This document shows positions 8,989 through 20,047 of a stretch of 47,357 nt of DNA, piece by piece (within the stretch, counting starts at the first letter, position 1; each line of letters begins with the position of its first letter). The stretch covers positions 1-47,357 of the forward strand of contig JAUMYU010000010.1 in assembly GCA_030528485.1 (NCBI GenBank). The letters are read 5' to 3'. This DNA comes from Comamonadaceae bacterium. GTDB lineage: Bacteria > Pseudomonadota > Gammaproteobacteria > Burkholderiales > Burkholderiaceae_C. The notes beneath the pieces are model-generated. The model worked only from the letters and a program-made list of their open reading frames with translations, made no database searches and was not told where the DNA came from. The position numbers and the translations under genes are program-made.

Positions 8989-9870
8989 ATGCCTGCTGCT
9001 ACCCCCTTGCCCGAGTCGGACATCGCGCCATTGCCGCGCATCATGCTGGAGCCGCTGGTGCGCGCCACGCTGCTGGAAGACCTGGGCCGCCGTGGCGACT
9101 TGACCAGCGACGCCATCGTGCCTGCCAGCGCGCAGGCCACGCTGGAGCTGCGTGCGCGGCAAAGCGGCGTGCTGGCGGGGCTGGATTGTGCGCGGCTGGC
9201 CTTTGAGCTGATCGACCCCGCCATGCGCTTCGAAGCCCTGCTGGGCGATGGCGCGCGCTTGCAGCGTGGCGATTGCATCGCGCGGCTGCAAGGCTCGGCG
9301 CGCGCCATGCTCACGGCCGAGCGCACGGCGCTGAATCTGCTGGGCTTGCTCAGCGGCGTGGCCAGCGCCACGGCGCACATTGCCGACGCCATCGCCGCCA
9401 CTGCCACCCGCGTGACTTGCACGCGCAAAACCCTGCCCGGCCTGCGCGCGGTGCAAAAGTACGCCGTGCGCGTGGGCGGTGGCAGCAACCACCGCTTCGG
9501 GCTGGATGACGCCATCCTCATCAAGGACAACCACATCGCCATCGCCGGCGGCCTGCCCCAGGCTGTGCAGCGCGCCCGCGTTGCGGCCGGGCATATGGTG
9601 CAGATCGAGGTGGAGGTGGACACTCTGGCCCAGCTCGAACAGGCGCTGGCGCTGCAAGTGCCGATTGTGTTGCTGGACAACATGGATTTGCCCACGATGC
9701 GCCAGGCGGTGCAGATGGCGCGCGGGCGCGCCGTCACCGAAGCCTCTGGCCGCGTCACGCCCGAGAGCGCGCCGCATATCGCCGCCACTGGTGTGGATTT
9801 GATTGCCGTGGGCTGGATTACGCACAGCGCGCCGGTGCTGGATATTGGCCTGGATGTGCCCGCGGGCTGA
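8989..9870 (+). CDS. nadC: nicotinate-nucleotide pyrophosphorylase (quinolinate phosphoribosyltransferase)
   Basis: Converts quinolinate and PRPP to nicotinate mononucleotide in de novo NAD synthesis. The 293-residue protein shows LLEDLGRRGDLTS at the N-terminus, RTALNLLGLLSGVAS, CTRKTLPGLRAVQKYAV and GGGSNHRFGLDDAILIKDNH, all hallmarks of NadC, and ends with the VDLIAVGWITHSAP strand of the barrel. ATG at 8989 is the first sensible start, but no good ribosome site precedes it; TTG at 8971 is an alternative. It stands first in a block of NAD genes. No nadA or nadB is present in the window. Confidence 0.95.
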   Translation: MPAATPLPESDIAPLPRIMLEPLVRATLLEDLGRRGDLTSDAIVPASAQATLELRARQSGVLAGLDCARLAFELIDPAMRFEALLGDGARLQRGDCIARLQGSARAMLTAERTALNLLGLLSGVASATAHIADAIAATATRVTCTRKTLPGLRAVQKYAVRVGGGSNHRFGLDDAILIKDNHIAIAGGLPQAVQRARVAAGHMVQIEVEVDTLAQLEQALALQVPIVLLDNMDLPTMRQAVQMARGRAVTEASGRVTPESAPHIAATGVDLIAVGWITHSAPVLDIGLDVPAG

Positions 9871-10015
9871 AGCCTGCGTTTCGCTTTCCGCTAGCCGTCG
9901 TTTGCTGGCTTTGGCCGACATGGGTTGGTGTTGATGCCTGCCCACGCTTGCCGGGGCCAGCCGGTGTGTTCCGGGCGTGTTGCCCGCTCCCGTTTTCATG
10001 TTCTCGAACGCTGCC

Positions 10016-11062
10016 ATGCCTTTCTTCCCTTTTTTGCGCCAGGGTGGCGCTGGCGCTTTGCGCGGTTGGCTTGCTGGTCTGGCGCTGGGCTGGGGCCTTG
10101 CCGCTCTCGCCCACGCAGGCGCTCACGACGCGCAGGCGCAAGGCGCGGCAGCGCCCCGTCAGGACAGGCCCATCACCATCGTCGTGCCCTTCTCCCCCGG
10201 CGGCGGCACCGATTTGCTGGCGCGCAAGCTGGCGGCTGAACTGGAGCGCGCCCTGGAGCAGCCGGTGGTGGTGGATAACCGCGCTGGCGCCAGCGGCAAC
10301 ATTGGCGCGGCCCACGTCGCCCACGCCCCGGCCGATGGGCACACGCTGTTGATGACCAACAGTACGTTCGCCATCAACCCGGTGGTGCTGGGCACGCCCG
10401 GCTTTGAGCCGGCGCGCGACTTCCGCCCCGTGATCCAGGTGGGCGCCATCCCCTCCGTGCTGGTGGTCTCCGGCGAGGCTGCCGCGCCCGAGATGTCCGA
10501 TTTGCCCGCGCTGCTGCGCAGCAGCGTGCAAAGTGACCAGCCGCTGTTTTTCGCCTCCTGCGGCAGCGGCACGCCGCAACACCTGGCGGGCGCGATGCTG
10601 CAAGCGCGCCAGCCGCAGCTCAAGCTGGAGCAGGTGCCCTACAAAGGCTGCGGCCCGGCCCTGGCTGATGTGCTGGGGCGGCAAGTGCCGCTGGGCATCG
10701 TCACTGCCTCCAGCGCCATGCCGCTGCTGCAAGCGGGCCGGTTGCGCGCCCTGGCGGTGACCTCGCCAGGGCGCTCGCCGATGCTGCCCCACGTTCCCCC
10801 CGTGGCCGAGCAAGGCATGCCGGGTTATGCGCTGGACCAATGGCATGGCTTGCTCGCCCCGGCGGCCACGCCCGATGCCGTCGTCTATCGTTTCTACAAC
10901 GCCTTGGCCCGGGCCTTGCAGCGCCCGCAATTGCGGGCGCAGTTGCAGGAGCTGGGCTACCACATCAGCAGCCCCGAGCAGGCGCACCCCGAGAGCTTTC
11001 GCCAACTGCTGCTGGCCGACTTGCGGCGCTTTGCGCAAGTGGCGCAGTTTTTGCGGCCTTGA
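10016..11062 (+). CDS. Bug/TctC-family periplasmic solute receptor
   Basis: A tripartite-tricarboxylate-type binding protein of 348 residues. A signal-peptide-like hydrophobic segment is followed by RPITIVVPFSPGGGTDLLAR, the usual first strand of Bug proteins, then NRAGASGNIGA, the PYKGCGPALADVLGRQV motif and a Bug-type C-terminus. It should bind a small organic anion in the periplasm. No TctA/TctB membrane partner is nearby, as is common for Bug proteins in Burkholderiales. It lies between nadC and pncB, so a nicotinate- or quinolinate-like ligand is an attractive but unproven guess. The start is uncertain: ATG at 9998 and TTG at 9977 are also in frame. Confidence 0.85.
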   Translation: MPFFPFLRQGGAGALRGWLAGLALGWGLAALAHAGAHDAQAQGAAAPRQDRPITIVVPFSPGGGTDLLARKLAAELERALEQPVVVDNRAGASGNIGAAHVAHAPADGHTLLMTNSTFAINPVVLGTPGFEPARDFRPVIQVGAIPSVLVVSGEAAAPEMSDLPALLRSSVQSDQPLFFASCGSGTPQHLAGAMLQARQPQLKLEQVPYKGCGPALADVLGRQVPLGIVTASSAMPLLQAGRLRALAVTSPGRSPMLPHVPPVAEQGMPGYALDQWHGLLAPAATPDAVVYRFYNALARALQRPQLRAQLQELGYHISSPEQAHPESFRQLLLADLRRFAQVAQFLRP

Positions 11063-11114
11063 GAGCCGCCATCGCAAGCCTGCGCCTGTCGAGTGGTTGG
11101 CGAAGGGATATTCC

Positions 11115-11187
11115 ATATCATAAGAAAATCAATGTATTTACCATATTGCCGAAAAATGTCATTTTCTTTTCTTTTGATTTGTAAAAT
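11115..11187 (+). repeat. dispersed 3'-end repeat, copy 2
   Basis: Lies 53 bp after the Bug receptor gene. The core ATTGCCGAAAAAT gives a short inner hairpin, followed by CATTTTCTTTTCTTTTG. The left arm ATATCATAAGAAAAT pairs imperfectly with the right arm. Orientation agrees with the upstream gene. Confidence 0.7.
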
Positions 11188-11307
11188 TGAGGTTTGGAGG
11201 CGGCTGCCCGGGCGCTCAGGCAGCCCGGCGGCTGGGGGAGCGGGGGCTACACTAGTGCGCCTCGCTTCCGGGGCGTTTTCAGATTTTTCACACAGTCAGG
11301 GCATTTC

Positions 11308-12507
11308 ATGGCGCAACCCATCATCACCAGCTTGCTCGATACCGATCTCTACAAGTTCACCATGTGGCAGGCGATGCTGCACCGGCACCCGCAGGTGCAG
11401 GCGGAATACCGCTTTGTGTGCCGCCAGCAGCCCGAGTTTGCGCTGGCGGGCCTGATTGACGCGGTGAACGCGGAGCTCGATCATCTTTGCCAACTGCGTT
11501 TTACCGAGCAGGAGCTGCATTACCTGGGCGGCTTGCGCTTCATCAAATCGGACTTCATCGATTTCTTGCGCATCTTCCAGTTCCAGCGCGCGTTCATCCA
11601 GGCCCGCGTGGAGGGCGATGCGCTGCGCATCGAGGCCAAAGGCCCGCAAGTGCATGTGATGGCGTTCGAGATTTTCGTGCTGGCCATCGTCAACGAGCTG
11701 TACTTCCGCCAGTTCGACGCCCAGGCCGCGCTGGCCGAAGGGCAGCGGCGCTTGAGCGCCAATGTGGAGGAGCTCAAAACCCTGGGCCGCGAGGCGGCGC
11801 TGCGCCACCCGTTCGAGCTGTTCGACTTCGGCGTGCGCCGGCGCTACTCGCGCGCCTGGCAATACCACGTGGTCAAAACCTTTGCCGAGGAAACGCCGCA
11901 ATGGTTCAAGGGCACCTCCAACGTGCGCCTGGCGATGGATTTGGGCATCGTGCCCATCGGCACGATGGCGCACGAGTATTTCCAGACCTACCAGGCACTG
12001 GGCGTGGTGCAGTTGCGCAATTTCCAGAAAGCGGCGATGGAGAGCTGGGTGCAGGAGTACCGGGGCGATCTGGGCATCGCCCTGACCGACACCGTGGGCA
12101 TGGATGCGTTTTTGCGCGATTTCGATTTGTACTTCGCCAAGCTGTTCGACGGCCTGCGCCACGATTCGGGCGACCCCATCGTCTGGGGCGAAAAGGCGCT
12201 GGCGCATTACGCCAGGCTGCGCATCGATCCCCACGCCAAACGGCTGGTGTTCTCCGACGGGCTGACGGTGCCCGAGGCGCTGCGCATCTACCACCACTTT
12301 GCCGACCGCACCCAGTGCGGCTTTGGCATCGGCACGCAGTTGACCAACAACATGGGGCTTAAACCCCTGTCCATCGTCATGAAGCTCACGCGCGCCAATG
12401 GCCAGCCGGTGGCCAAGATCTCGGACACGCCCGGCAAGCTGCTGTGCGAAGACCAGACGTTTCTGGACTATCTGCGCCAGGTCTTTCAAGTCGGCATGCC
12501 CGCCTGA
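11308..12507 (+). CDS. pncB: nicotinate phosphoribosyltransferase
   Basis: Makes nicotinate mononucleotide from nicotinate, PRPP and ATP in NAD salvage. The 399-residue protein starts with ITSLLDTDLYKFTMWQAML, the conserved PncB N-terminus, and has FGVRRRYS, a GTSNVRLAM segment, HDSGDPIVWGEKAL and FGIGTQLTNN near the phosphate site. Length is normal. ATG at 11308 is chosen because the family start aligns there, although the frame is open further upstream. A TACACT sequence at 11248-11253 could be a -10 box. It is followed after 57 bases by the adenylyltransferase gene, so the two probably form a salvage operon. Confidence 0.95.
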   Translation: MAQPIITSLLDTDLYKFTMWQAMLHRHPQVQAEYRFVCRQQPEFALAGLIDAVNAELDHLCQLRFTEQELHYLGGLRFIKSDFIDFLRIFQFQRAFIQARVEGDALRIEAKGPQVHVMAFEIFVLAIVNELYFRQFDAQAALAEGQRRLSANVEELKTLGREAALRHPFELFDFGVRRRYSRAWQYHVVKTFAEETPQWFKGTSNVRLAMDLGIVPIGTMAHEYFQTYQALGVVQLRNFQKAAMESWVQEYRGDLGIALTDTVGMDAFLRDFDLYFAKLFDGLRHDSGDPIVWGEKALAHYARLRIDPHAKRLVFSDGLTVPEALRIYHHFADRTQCGFGIGTQLTNNMGLKPLSIVMKLTRANGQPVAKISDTPGKLLCEDQTFLDYLRQVFQVGMPA

Positions 12508-12564
12508 ACGCGCACGGGCGCACCACCACACCCTCGCACCACCACCCACATTTGAGGAGGCCGC

Positions 12565-13698
12565 ATGAGCGCACCCCCAAGCCCCACATGGGACGTGGCC
12601 GTTTTCATCGGCCGCATGCAGCCGCCGCACAACGGCCATTTGGCCATGCTGCGCCATGCGCTGGAGGCGGCGCGACAGGTCGTCGTCGTGCTTGGCTCCG
12701 CGCACCAGGCGCGCACGCCCAAAAACCCCTTCACCTGGCAAGAGCGCCAGGCCATGCTGCACGCAGCCTTGCCCGAGGATGAGCGCGCCCGCGTGCACTT
12801 TTTGCCCATGCGCGACTTTTACGATGAAGCCCGCTGGGTACAGGCCGTGCGCAGCGGCGTGAAGCAGTGGGCGCGCACGCATGGCGCGGCATCAGCCGCA
12901 TCGGCGGCATCGGCGGGCGCTGCCGATGCGCCGCCGCGCATCGCCCTGGTCGGCCATTTCAAGGATGCCAGCAGCGCCTATCTGGCCCAGTTCCCCGGCT
13001 GGCAATTGCTGGACTTCCCCCGCCAGGGCCAGACCGACGCCACCAGCGTGCGCGACGCCTTGTTCGCCGCCCCCGACACCCCCGCCCTGGCCGCCGCGCT
13101 GCGCCCGCATGTGCCCGAGGCCGTGGCCCAATGGCTGCTGCAATGGCGCGCAGGCGGCGAGCGCGGGCGCGATGAGAACTTTGCCCAGTTGCAGCAGGAA
13201 TGGCAGATGCTGCGCGACTACCGCCAATCCTGGGCGGCGGCGCCTTATCCGCCCACCTTCGTCACCGTTGATGCGCTGGTGCAATGCCAGGGGCGGGTGT
13301 TGCTGGTCGAGCGCGGGCAACTGCCCGGCAAAGGTTTGTATGCGCTGCCCGGCGGCTTTCTGGAGCCGCGCGACACGCTGTGGCAGTCCTGCCTGCGCGA
13401 GCTGCGCGAAGAAACCGCGCTGGCGCTGGACGAAGCCGCCTGGCGTCAGGCGCTGCGCGGCAGCCGGGTGTTCGACCACCCCGACCGCAGCCTGCGCGGG
13501 CGCGTGGTCACCCAGGTTTTCCACTTCGATTTGGGTTATGGCGAGCCGCCGCGCGTGCAAGGCGGCGACGATGCCCGCACCGCGCTGTGGGTGCCCATCG
13601 ACGCCATTGCCGCCATGCCCGAACGCTTTTTTGACGACCATTTCTTCATCCTGGATGTGCTCTTGCAGCTCACCCACCAGGTCACGCCCCAGCCATGA
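12565..13698 (+). CDS. nadM: bifunctional NMN adenylyltransferase / Nudix hydrolase
   Basis: A 377-residue two-domain protein. The N-terminal NadM-type domain has GRMQPPHNGHLAML near residue 15 (the GRFQPxHxGH nucleotide-binding motif) and TDATSVRDALF further on; it joins a mononucleotide to AMP to give NAD or its precursor. The C-terminal Nudix domain has GGFLEPRDTLWQ followed by RELREETAL near residues 262-285. In this Nudix box the first Glu is Asp and the last Gly is Ala, while the REL-REE catalytic core is intact. The family is known for ADP-ribose hydrolysis. A GGAGG site precedes ATG 12565. The last four bases overlap the next gene's ATG. Confidence 0.92.
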   Translation: MSAPPSPTWDVAVFIGRMQPPHNGHLAMLRHALEAARQVVVVLGSAHQARTPKNPFTWQERQAMLHAALPEDERARVHFLPMRDFYDEARWVQAVRSGVKQWARTHGAASAASAASAGAADAPPRIALVGHFKDASSAYLAQFPGWQLLDFPRQGQTDATSVRDALFAAPDTPALAAALRPHVPEAVAQWLLQWRAGGERGRDENFAQLQQEWQMLRDYRQSWAAAPYPPTFVTVDALVQCQGRVLLVERGQLPGKGLYALPGGFLEPRDTLWQSCLRELREETALALDEAAWRQALRGSRVFDHPDRSLRGRVVTQVFHFDLGYGEPPRVQGGDDARTALWVPIDAIAAMPERFFDDHFFILDVLLQLTHQVTPQP

Positions 13699-14537
13699 AC
13701 GAAACGCCCCTGCTGGAACACTGGCCCAGCCCCGATTGGGATGCGCTGGGCACGCGCGACTTCGCCCGGGCCAGCGCCGCCTTGCGCGCGCGCAGCGTTG
13801 CCATCCTGCCCGTGGGCGCAACCGAGCAGCACGGCCCGCACCTGCCCCTGTGTGTGGATGCCGCCATCACCGCCGGCATCGTTGCCGCCGTGCGCCAACA
13901 GTGGCTGGGCATGACCGAGGGCCAGCGCCCGCCGCTGTTGTTTTTGCCGCTGCAAGCCATCGGCTTCAGCCCCGAGCACGCCAGCTTCCCCGGCACGCTC
14001 ACGCTCTCCATCCACACCCTCATCGGCCTGTGGGGCGATATCGGCGCCAGCGTGGCCGCCAGCGGCCTGCGGCGGCTGCTGATCTTCAACAGCCACGGCG
14101 GCCAGGTCAGCGTGATGGACATCGTGGCGCGCCAATTGCGCCAGCAGCACGGGCTGCTGACCTACAGCACAAGCTGGTGGCAACTGCCGCGCCCGCCCGC
14201 CCTGCAACCTGATGCGCACGAGGCGCGCTTTGGCATCCACGGCGGGCAGGAGGAAACCGCCCTCATGCTGCACCTGCACCCCGAGCGCGTGCGCATGCAG
14301 CACGCCGCACGCTTTGATACCAGCGCCCAGTGGCGCGCCCGGCACTACCCCATCGTGGGCAACGGCCACAGCGCCAAAATGGGCTGGATGATGCAGGACT
14401 ACAACCGCGACGGCGCGGCGGGCAACGCCCTGGCCGCCACCGCCGGGCAAGGCGCGGCCCTGGTGGACAACGCCGCACGCCAACTGCTGGCGCTGGTTGC
14501 CGAGATCAGCGATTTGCCCTTGCCTGAGCCGGCTTGA
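13695..14537 (+). CDS. creatininase-family amidohydrolase
   Basis: A 280-residue member of the creatininase/FAPy-deformylase/MftE fold. It shows GATEQHGPHLPLCVDA near residue 41, NSHGGQ, and IHGGQEETALML, which supply the metal-binding Glu, His and Asp residues typical of the family. Substrates in the family are diverse (creatinine, formamidopyrimidines, peptide termini), so activity cannot be assigned. Its ATG overlaps the stop of the nadM gene (ATGA), which implies translational coupling and suggests a role linked to NAD or nucleotide metabolism. Coupling is seen; the metabolic link is inference. Confidence 0.88.
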   Translation: MNETPLLEHWPSPDWDALGTRDFARASAALRARSVAILPVGATEQHGPHLPLCVDAAITAGIVAAVRQQWLGMTEGQRPPLLFLPLQAIGFSPEHASFPGTLTLSIHTLIGLWGDIGASVAASGLRRLLIFNSHGGQVSVMDIVARQLRQQHGLLTYSTSWWQLPRPPALQPDAHEARFGIHGGQEETALMLHLHPERVRMQHAARFDTSAQWRARHYPIVGNGHSAKMGWMMQDYNRDGAAGNALAATAGQGAALVDNAARQLLALVAEISDLPLPEPA

Positions 14538-14560
14538 GTCATGGGCTTCGGTACGGGTTT

Positions 14561-14640
14561 AATTCAAATCAAAGTAAAATCAAATTAAATACTACCATGC
14601 CGAAACATGGTGTTTTTGTTTCCTTTTGATTGGTAATTTT
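14561..14640 (+). repeat. dispersed 3'-end repeat, copy 3
   Basis: The clearest inner hairpin of the family: ACCATG (14594-14599) and CATGGT (14606-14611) enclose the loop CCGAAA, followed by GTTTTTGTTTCC. Outer arms CAAATCAAAG and TTTTGATTGG flank it. It sits 24 bp after the creatininase gene in a convergent spacer. Confidence 0.85.
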
Positions 14641-14642
14641 TA

Positions 14643-15299
14643 TCAATCCAGCAGCCCCGCCTGCTGAAAAAACGCCCGGTACGCCTGGGCCTTGCGCGCC
14701 AGGCTCAGCGGGTAAGCGCGTGACGTGGAAGGCAGGCGAAACAGCCGCAGCGCCCGGCCCGCGTAGGGGAAATCCATGCTTTGCCCCGTTTTGAGCGCCT
14801 TGCGCGGCGGCATGGGGTGGGGGGCATCGGGCGGCTCGTTCGGTTGCCCATCCTGTTGCGCATGCAGCGCCTCCAGCAGCACCTCCGTCGCTTTGCCCCC
14901 GGTGGTGAACAGCGCCCGGCAATGCGGCACCTGCGCCAGCACGGCGGGCAGATCGACCGCTTCCACCACCTGCAAAAACGCATCCGAAGCATTGCCGCGC
15001 TGGCGAATGGCGCGGCGCACCGTCGGGCACAGGGCAATGCCCCGCTGTTGCAAAAAGGCGCGGATGCGCTGGGCATCAAAACGCCTGGCCTGCCCGTCCT
15101 GAAAGTGCATCGGGTCGTCGAAAAACACCAGCCCGTAAATGCGCCACATGTCGTTTTGGAAATTGGGGTAGTGAAACGCCATGCTGCGCTTGTCCGCCGT
15201 GGGCGGAAACGATCCCATCATCATCACCGTCGCATGCGGCGGCAGCACCGGGGCGAAGGGGTGGGTTTCGACGGGTTGCTCCGTCGCGGGCGGCTTCAT
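14643..15299 (-). CDS. uracil-DNA glycosylase superfamily protein (hypoxanthine/uracil type)
   Basis: A 218-residue protein of the uracil-DNA glycosylase fold, probably removing deaminated bases from DNA. It has MGSFPPTADKRS near residue 28 (the GSFP motif of the family-6/HDG-like branch), HYPNFQNDMWRIYG, and the C-terminal PSTSRAY in place of the more usual PSTSPA motif. The exact base specificity cannot be read from sequence. It begins 9 bases after the DciA-like stop on the same strand, so both are probably one unit. Confidence 0.75.
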   Translation of the reverse strand: MKPPATEQPVETHPFAPVLPPHATVMMMGSFPPTADKRSMAFHYPNFQNDMWRIYGLVFFDDPMHFQDGQARRFDAQRIRAFLQQRGIALCPTVRRAIRQRGNASDAFLQVVEAVDLPAVLAQVPHCRALFTTGGKATEVLLEALHAQQDGQPNEPPDAPHPMPPRKALKTGQSMDFPYAGRALRLFRLPSTSRAYPLSLARKAQAYRAFFQQAGLLD

Positions 15300-15308
15300 G
15301 GCGCGCCC

Positions 15309-15689
15309 TCAGTAATCGCCCCGCGCCACGCGCAGGCGGATGCGGGTGATGACCGGCAAGGGCGCTTGGGCCGCCTCGTCAGGCTCGGCCAGCGCCGCCA
15401 GCAAGGCGGGGATGAGCTGGCGCATTTTGGCCGCCACAGCCGAATTTGGCACAATCGCGCACCATTGATCGCCCTCCAAAGGCCCGGCCTGCACCGCTTC
15501 ACGCAGCGGCGCGGGCAACAAGGGCCGCAGGCGCGCCAGGACTTGCTGCGATTGCCGCGCCTGCTGCGCCAACTGCATCAGCAGCGGCGACTGGCCCACG
15601 CGGGTGTCGATGCGGGTGCGCTCGGAGGTCGAAGGCGTCTGGCGTACGGCTTGCAGCCCGGTGGCAAAGGGGTTGGAGGGCTTGGTCAT
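15309..15689 (-). CDS. DUF721 / DciA-like protein
   Basis: A 126-residue protein with the DUF721 pattern: a helical N-terminal part (LLMQLAQQARQSQQVLARLRPLLP) and a compact C-terminal part with WCAIVPNSAVAAKMRQLIPALL. DciA proteins of this family help load the replicative helicase. The order DUF721, M23 peptidase, secA resembles the lpxC-secA region of Pseudomonas, which supports the call. ATG at 15689 is chosen; the frame stays open upstream. It is divergent from the M23 gene with a 93-bp spacer. Confidence 0.75.
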   Translation of the reverse strand: MTKPSNPFATGLQAVRQTPSTSERTRIDTRVGQSPLLMQLAQQARQSQQVLARLRPLLPAPLREAVQAGPLEGDQWCAIVPNSAVAAKMRQLIPALLAALAEPDEAAQAPLPVITRIRLRVARGDY

Positions 15690-15782
15690 GACGATGCGGC
15701 GATGCGGCACAAGCGCCTTCAGCACTGCCCGGGCCATTGCGGCCCGCAGCCGCACCCAAGCCTACTGAAAGCAATTTTCACC

Positions 15783-16787
15783 ATGCAATTGATTATTACC
15801 GATGCACGTTTAGCGCGAAGCCGCTGCCTGCGCCTGCCCGTTTGGGGCTTGCTGCTGGGGCTGGCGCTGTTATTTGCCGCCGGGGGCGCAACGGCGCTGC
15901 TGTTGCAGCCGTCATGGCCCGAGGCCGCCGCCACGGCGCAGCAGGGGACAGCGGATGTGGCCGAGACCCCGGCCCTGCAAATCGCCGCAGCCGCACCCGA
16001 TCCGCTGGAGCAGGAGCGCGCCCGGATGCGCCAGGATATGGACGAAATGGCCCGCCGCCTGGGCGACATGCAGGCGCGGCTGGTGCAGTTGCAATCGCTC
16101 TCCGACCGCGTGGCCGAGCTGGCGGGGGTGCCTGCGCCGTCCGCGCCGTTCACGCCCGCCTCGGTGGTCGATAGCCCGGCCTTGCTCAGCGGCTTTGCCG
16201 GGGGCGCAGGCGGCCCGCTGGTGGGCGATGCGCCGCTGGAGCGCCAGGAATTGCAGCACTTGATGGCACTGATGGATGCGCGCATCACCGCGCAGGCCGA
16301 TTTCCTCACCGTGGCGGAAGATCAGTTGTTCAACGATTTTCTGGCCCGCCGCATGATTCCCACCACGCGCCCCTTGCCCGGGCGCGCGGTGGGTTCGGGC
16401 TTTGGCACGCGCATCGACCCTTTCACGGGCCGCAAAGCCCAGCACATGGGGCTGGATTTCCAGGCGCCCGTGGGCACGCCCATCCTGGCGGCGGCGGGCG
16501 GCATCGTCATCACCCACGAATACCACCACGCCTACGGTCACATGCTGGAGATCGACCACGGCAACAACCTCATCACGCGCTATGCCCACGCCTCGCGCCT
16601 GCTGGCCCAGCGCGGCGATGTGGTGCGCCGTGGCGACAAAATCGCCGAAGTCGGCAGCACCGGCCGCTCCACCGGCGCGCATTTGCATTTCGAGGTGCTG
16701 CTCAACGGCCAGCAGCAAAACCCCCAGCGATTTCTGAAGGCGGGCCAGAAGGCCGATTGGTCGGATTTGCTGGCGCAACGCCAGTGA
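15783..16787 (+). CDS. M23-family murein endopeptidase-like protein
   Basis: A 334-residue protein anchored by one N-terminal transmembrane segment (about residues 18-40), with a predicted coiled-coil around residues 75-115 and a C-terminal LytM/M23 domain. The zinc ligands HMGLD (H-x3-D) and HLHFE are present, so it may be an active peptidoglycan endopeptidase. Start ATG 15783 begins MQLIITDARLARSR, matching secA-linked M23 proteins. It lies between a DciA-like gene and secA, a conserved arrangement. A dispersed 3' repeat lies 88 bp downstream. Confidence 0.9.
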   Translation: MQLIITDARLARSRCLRLPVWGLLLGLALLFAAGGATALLLQPSWPEAAATAQQGTADVAETPALQIAAAAPDPLEQERARMRQDMDEMARRLGDMQARLVQLQSLSDRVAELAGVPAPSAPFTPASVVDSPALLSGFAGGAGGPLVGDAPLERQELQHLMALMDARITAQADFLTVAEDQLFNDFLARRMIPTTRPLPGRAVGSGFGTRIDPFTGRKAQHMGLDFQAPVGTPILAAAGGIVITHEYHHAYGHMLEIDHGNNLITRYAHASRLLAQRGDVVRRGDKIAEVGSTGRSTGAHLHFEVLLNGQQQNPQRFLKAGQKADWSDLLAQRQ

Positions 16788-17138
16788 GCGGCGCATTTGT
16801 GCGTACACAGGGCCTTGAATCGTGCCCGCATGCCCTTAGCTGAGGGGCGGCGCTGTGCAGTGGGGCGCCTGTTTTATTGCAAATCAAAGGAAAATTGGAT
16901 TCAATAAAATAATGCCGGAAAAGGCGTGTTTTATTTCTTTTGATTGGCAATATTGCCTTGCTTGGCTTGCCGCGCAAGCTGCCGGGGCGCTTTGTTCTGG
17001 CGGGTGTGGCTTGCCTGACACGCTCTAGAATGGGCAGTGCTTTTTGGGGGACTTTGCGCCCCCGTTCAGATTGGAACTTGAGGAATACGCCGCTGGCTGG
17101 GCGCGCATTGCGTTTGGGCGCTTCTGGCGGTCATTTTT
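16788..17138. other. M23-secA spacer
   Basis: A 351-bp spacer. It contains repeat copy 4 (16875-16952) and a -10-like TAGAAT at 17026-17031 within ACACGCTCTAGAAT, which is nearly repeated before alaS. No clear -35 box and no small gene are seen. The leader of secA would be about 100 bases. Confidence 0.5.
16875..16952 (+). repeat. dispersed 3'-end repeat, copy 4
   Basis: Lies 88 bp after the M23 gene in the same orientation. Arms begin TATTGCAAATCAAAGG and end TTTTGATTGGCAATA. The inner stem GCC/GGC encloses GGAAAA and is followed by GTGTTTTATTTC. Confidence 0.8.
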
Positions 17139-19868
<2,730 letters not shown>

Positions 19869-19900
19869 ACCCAGGGCTTGCGGCGCAGCCGCATCAGAAA

Positions 19901-19937
19901 AGCCTGCCCGCGCCACGATGGCGCGGGCAGGCTTTTT
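19901..19937 (+). terminator. secA intrinsic terminator
   Basis: GCCTGCCCGCGC and GCGCGGGCAGGC form a perfect 12-bp stem (19903-19914 and 19921-19932) around CACGAT, followed by TTTTT. It is 35 bp after the secA stop. Confidence 0.9.
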
Positions 19938-19960
19938 CATGCGTTTTGCAGCTTTATTTT

Positions 19961-20030
19961 ACAAATCAAAAGAAATGAAACTTCCTTGTTTCGGCATGAT
20001 GGTTATTGATTGGTTTTTCTTTTGATTTGT
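19961..20030 (-). repeat. dispersed 3'-end repeat, copy 5
   Basis: The outer arms ACAAATCAAAAGAAA and TTTCTTTTGATTTGT are a perfect 15-bp inverted repeat. On the minus strand the core reads ATGCCGAAACA. It lies 18 bp beyond the stop of the minus-strand gene at 20048. secA, on the other side, already has its own GC-rich terminator. Confidence 0.85.
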
Positions 20031-20047
20031 TTTTTTGTCTTGCCCCG

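Noticed and set aside
9818-11116. Long minus-strand frame opposite the first Bug gene
   Set aside because: Low-complexity Arg/Gln-rich shadow without a domain.
11296-12882. Open frame of 528 codons antisense to pncB and nadM
   Set aside because: His/Gln/Arg-rich translation typical of reverse-strand shadows; no domain, and two real genes lie opposite.
14781-15782. Long upstream extension of the M23 frame
   Set aside because: The extension is antisense to the glycosylase and DciA-like genes; the true start with a membrane anchor is at 15783.
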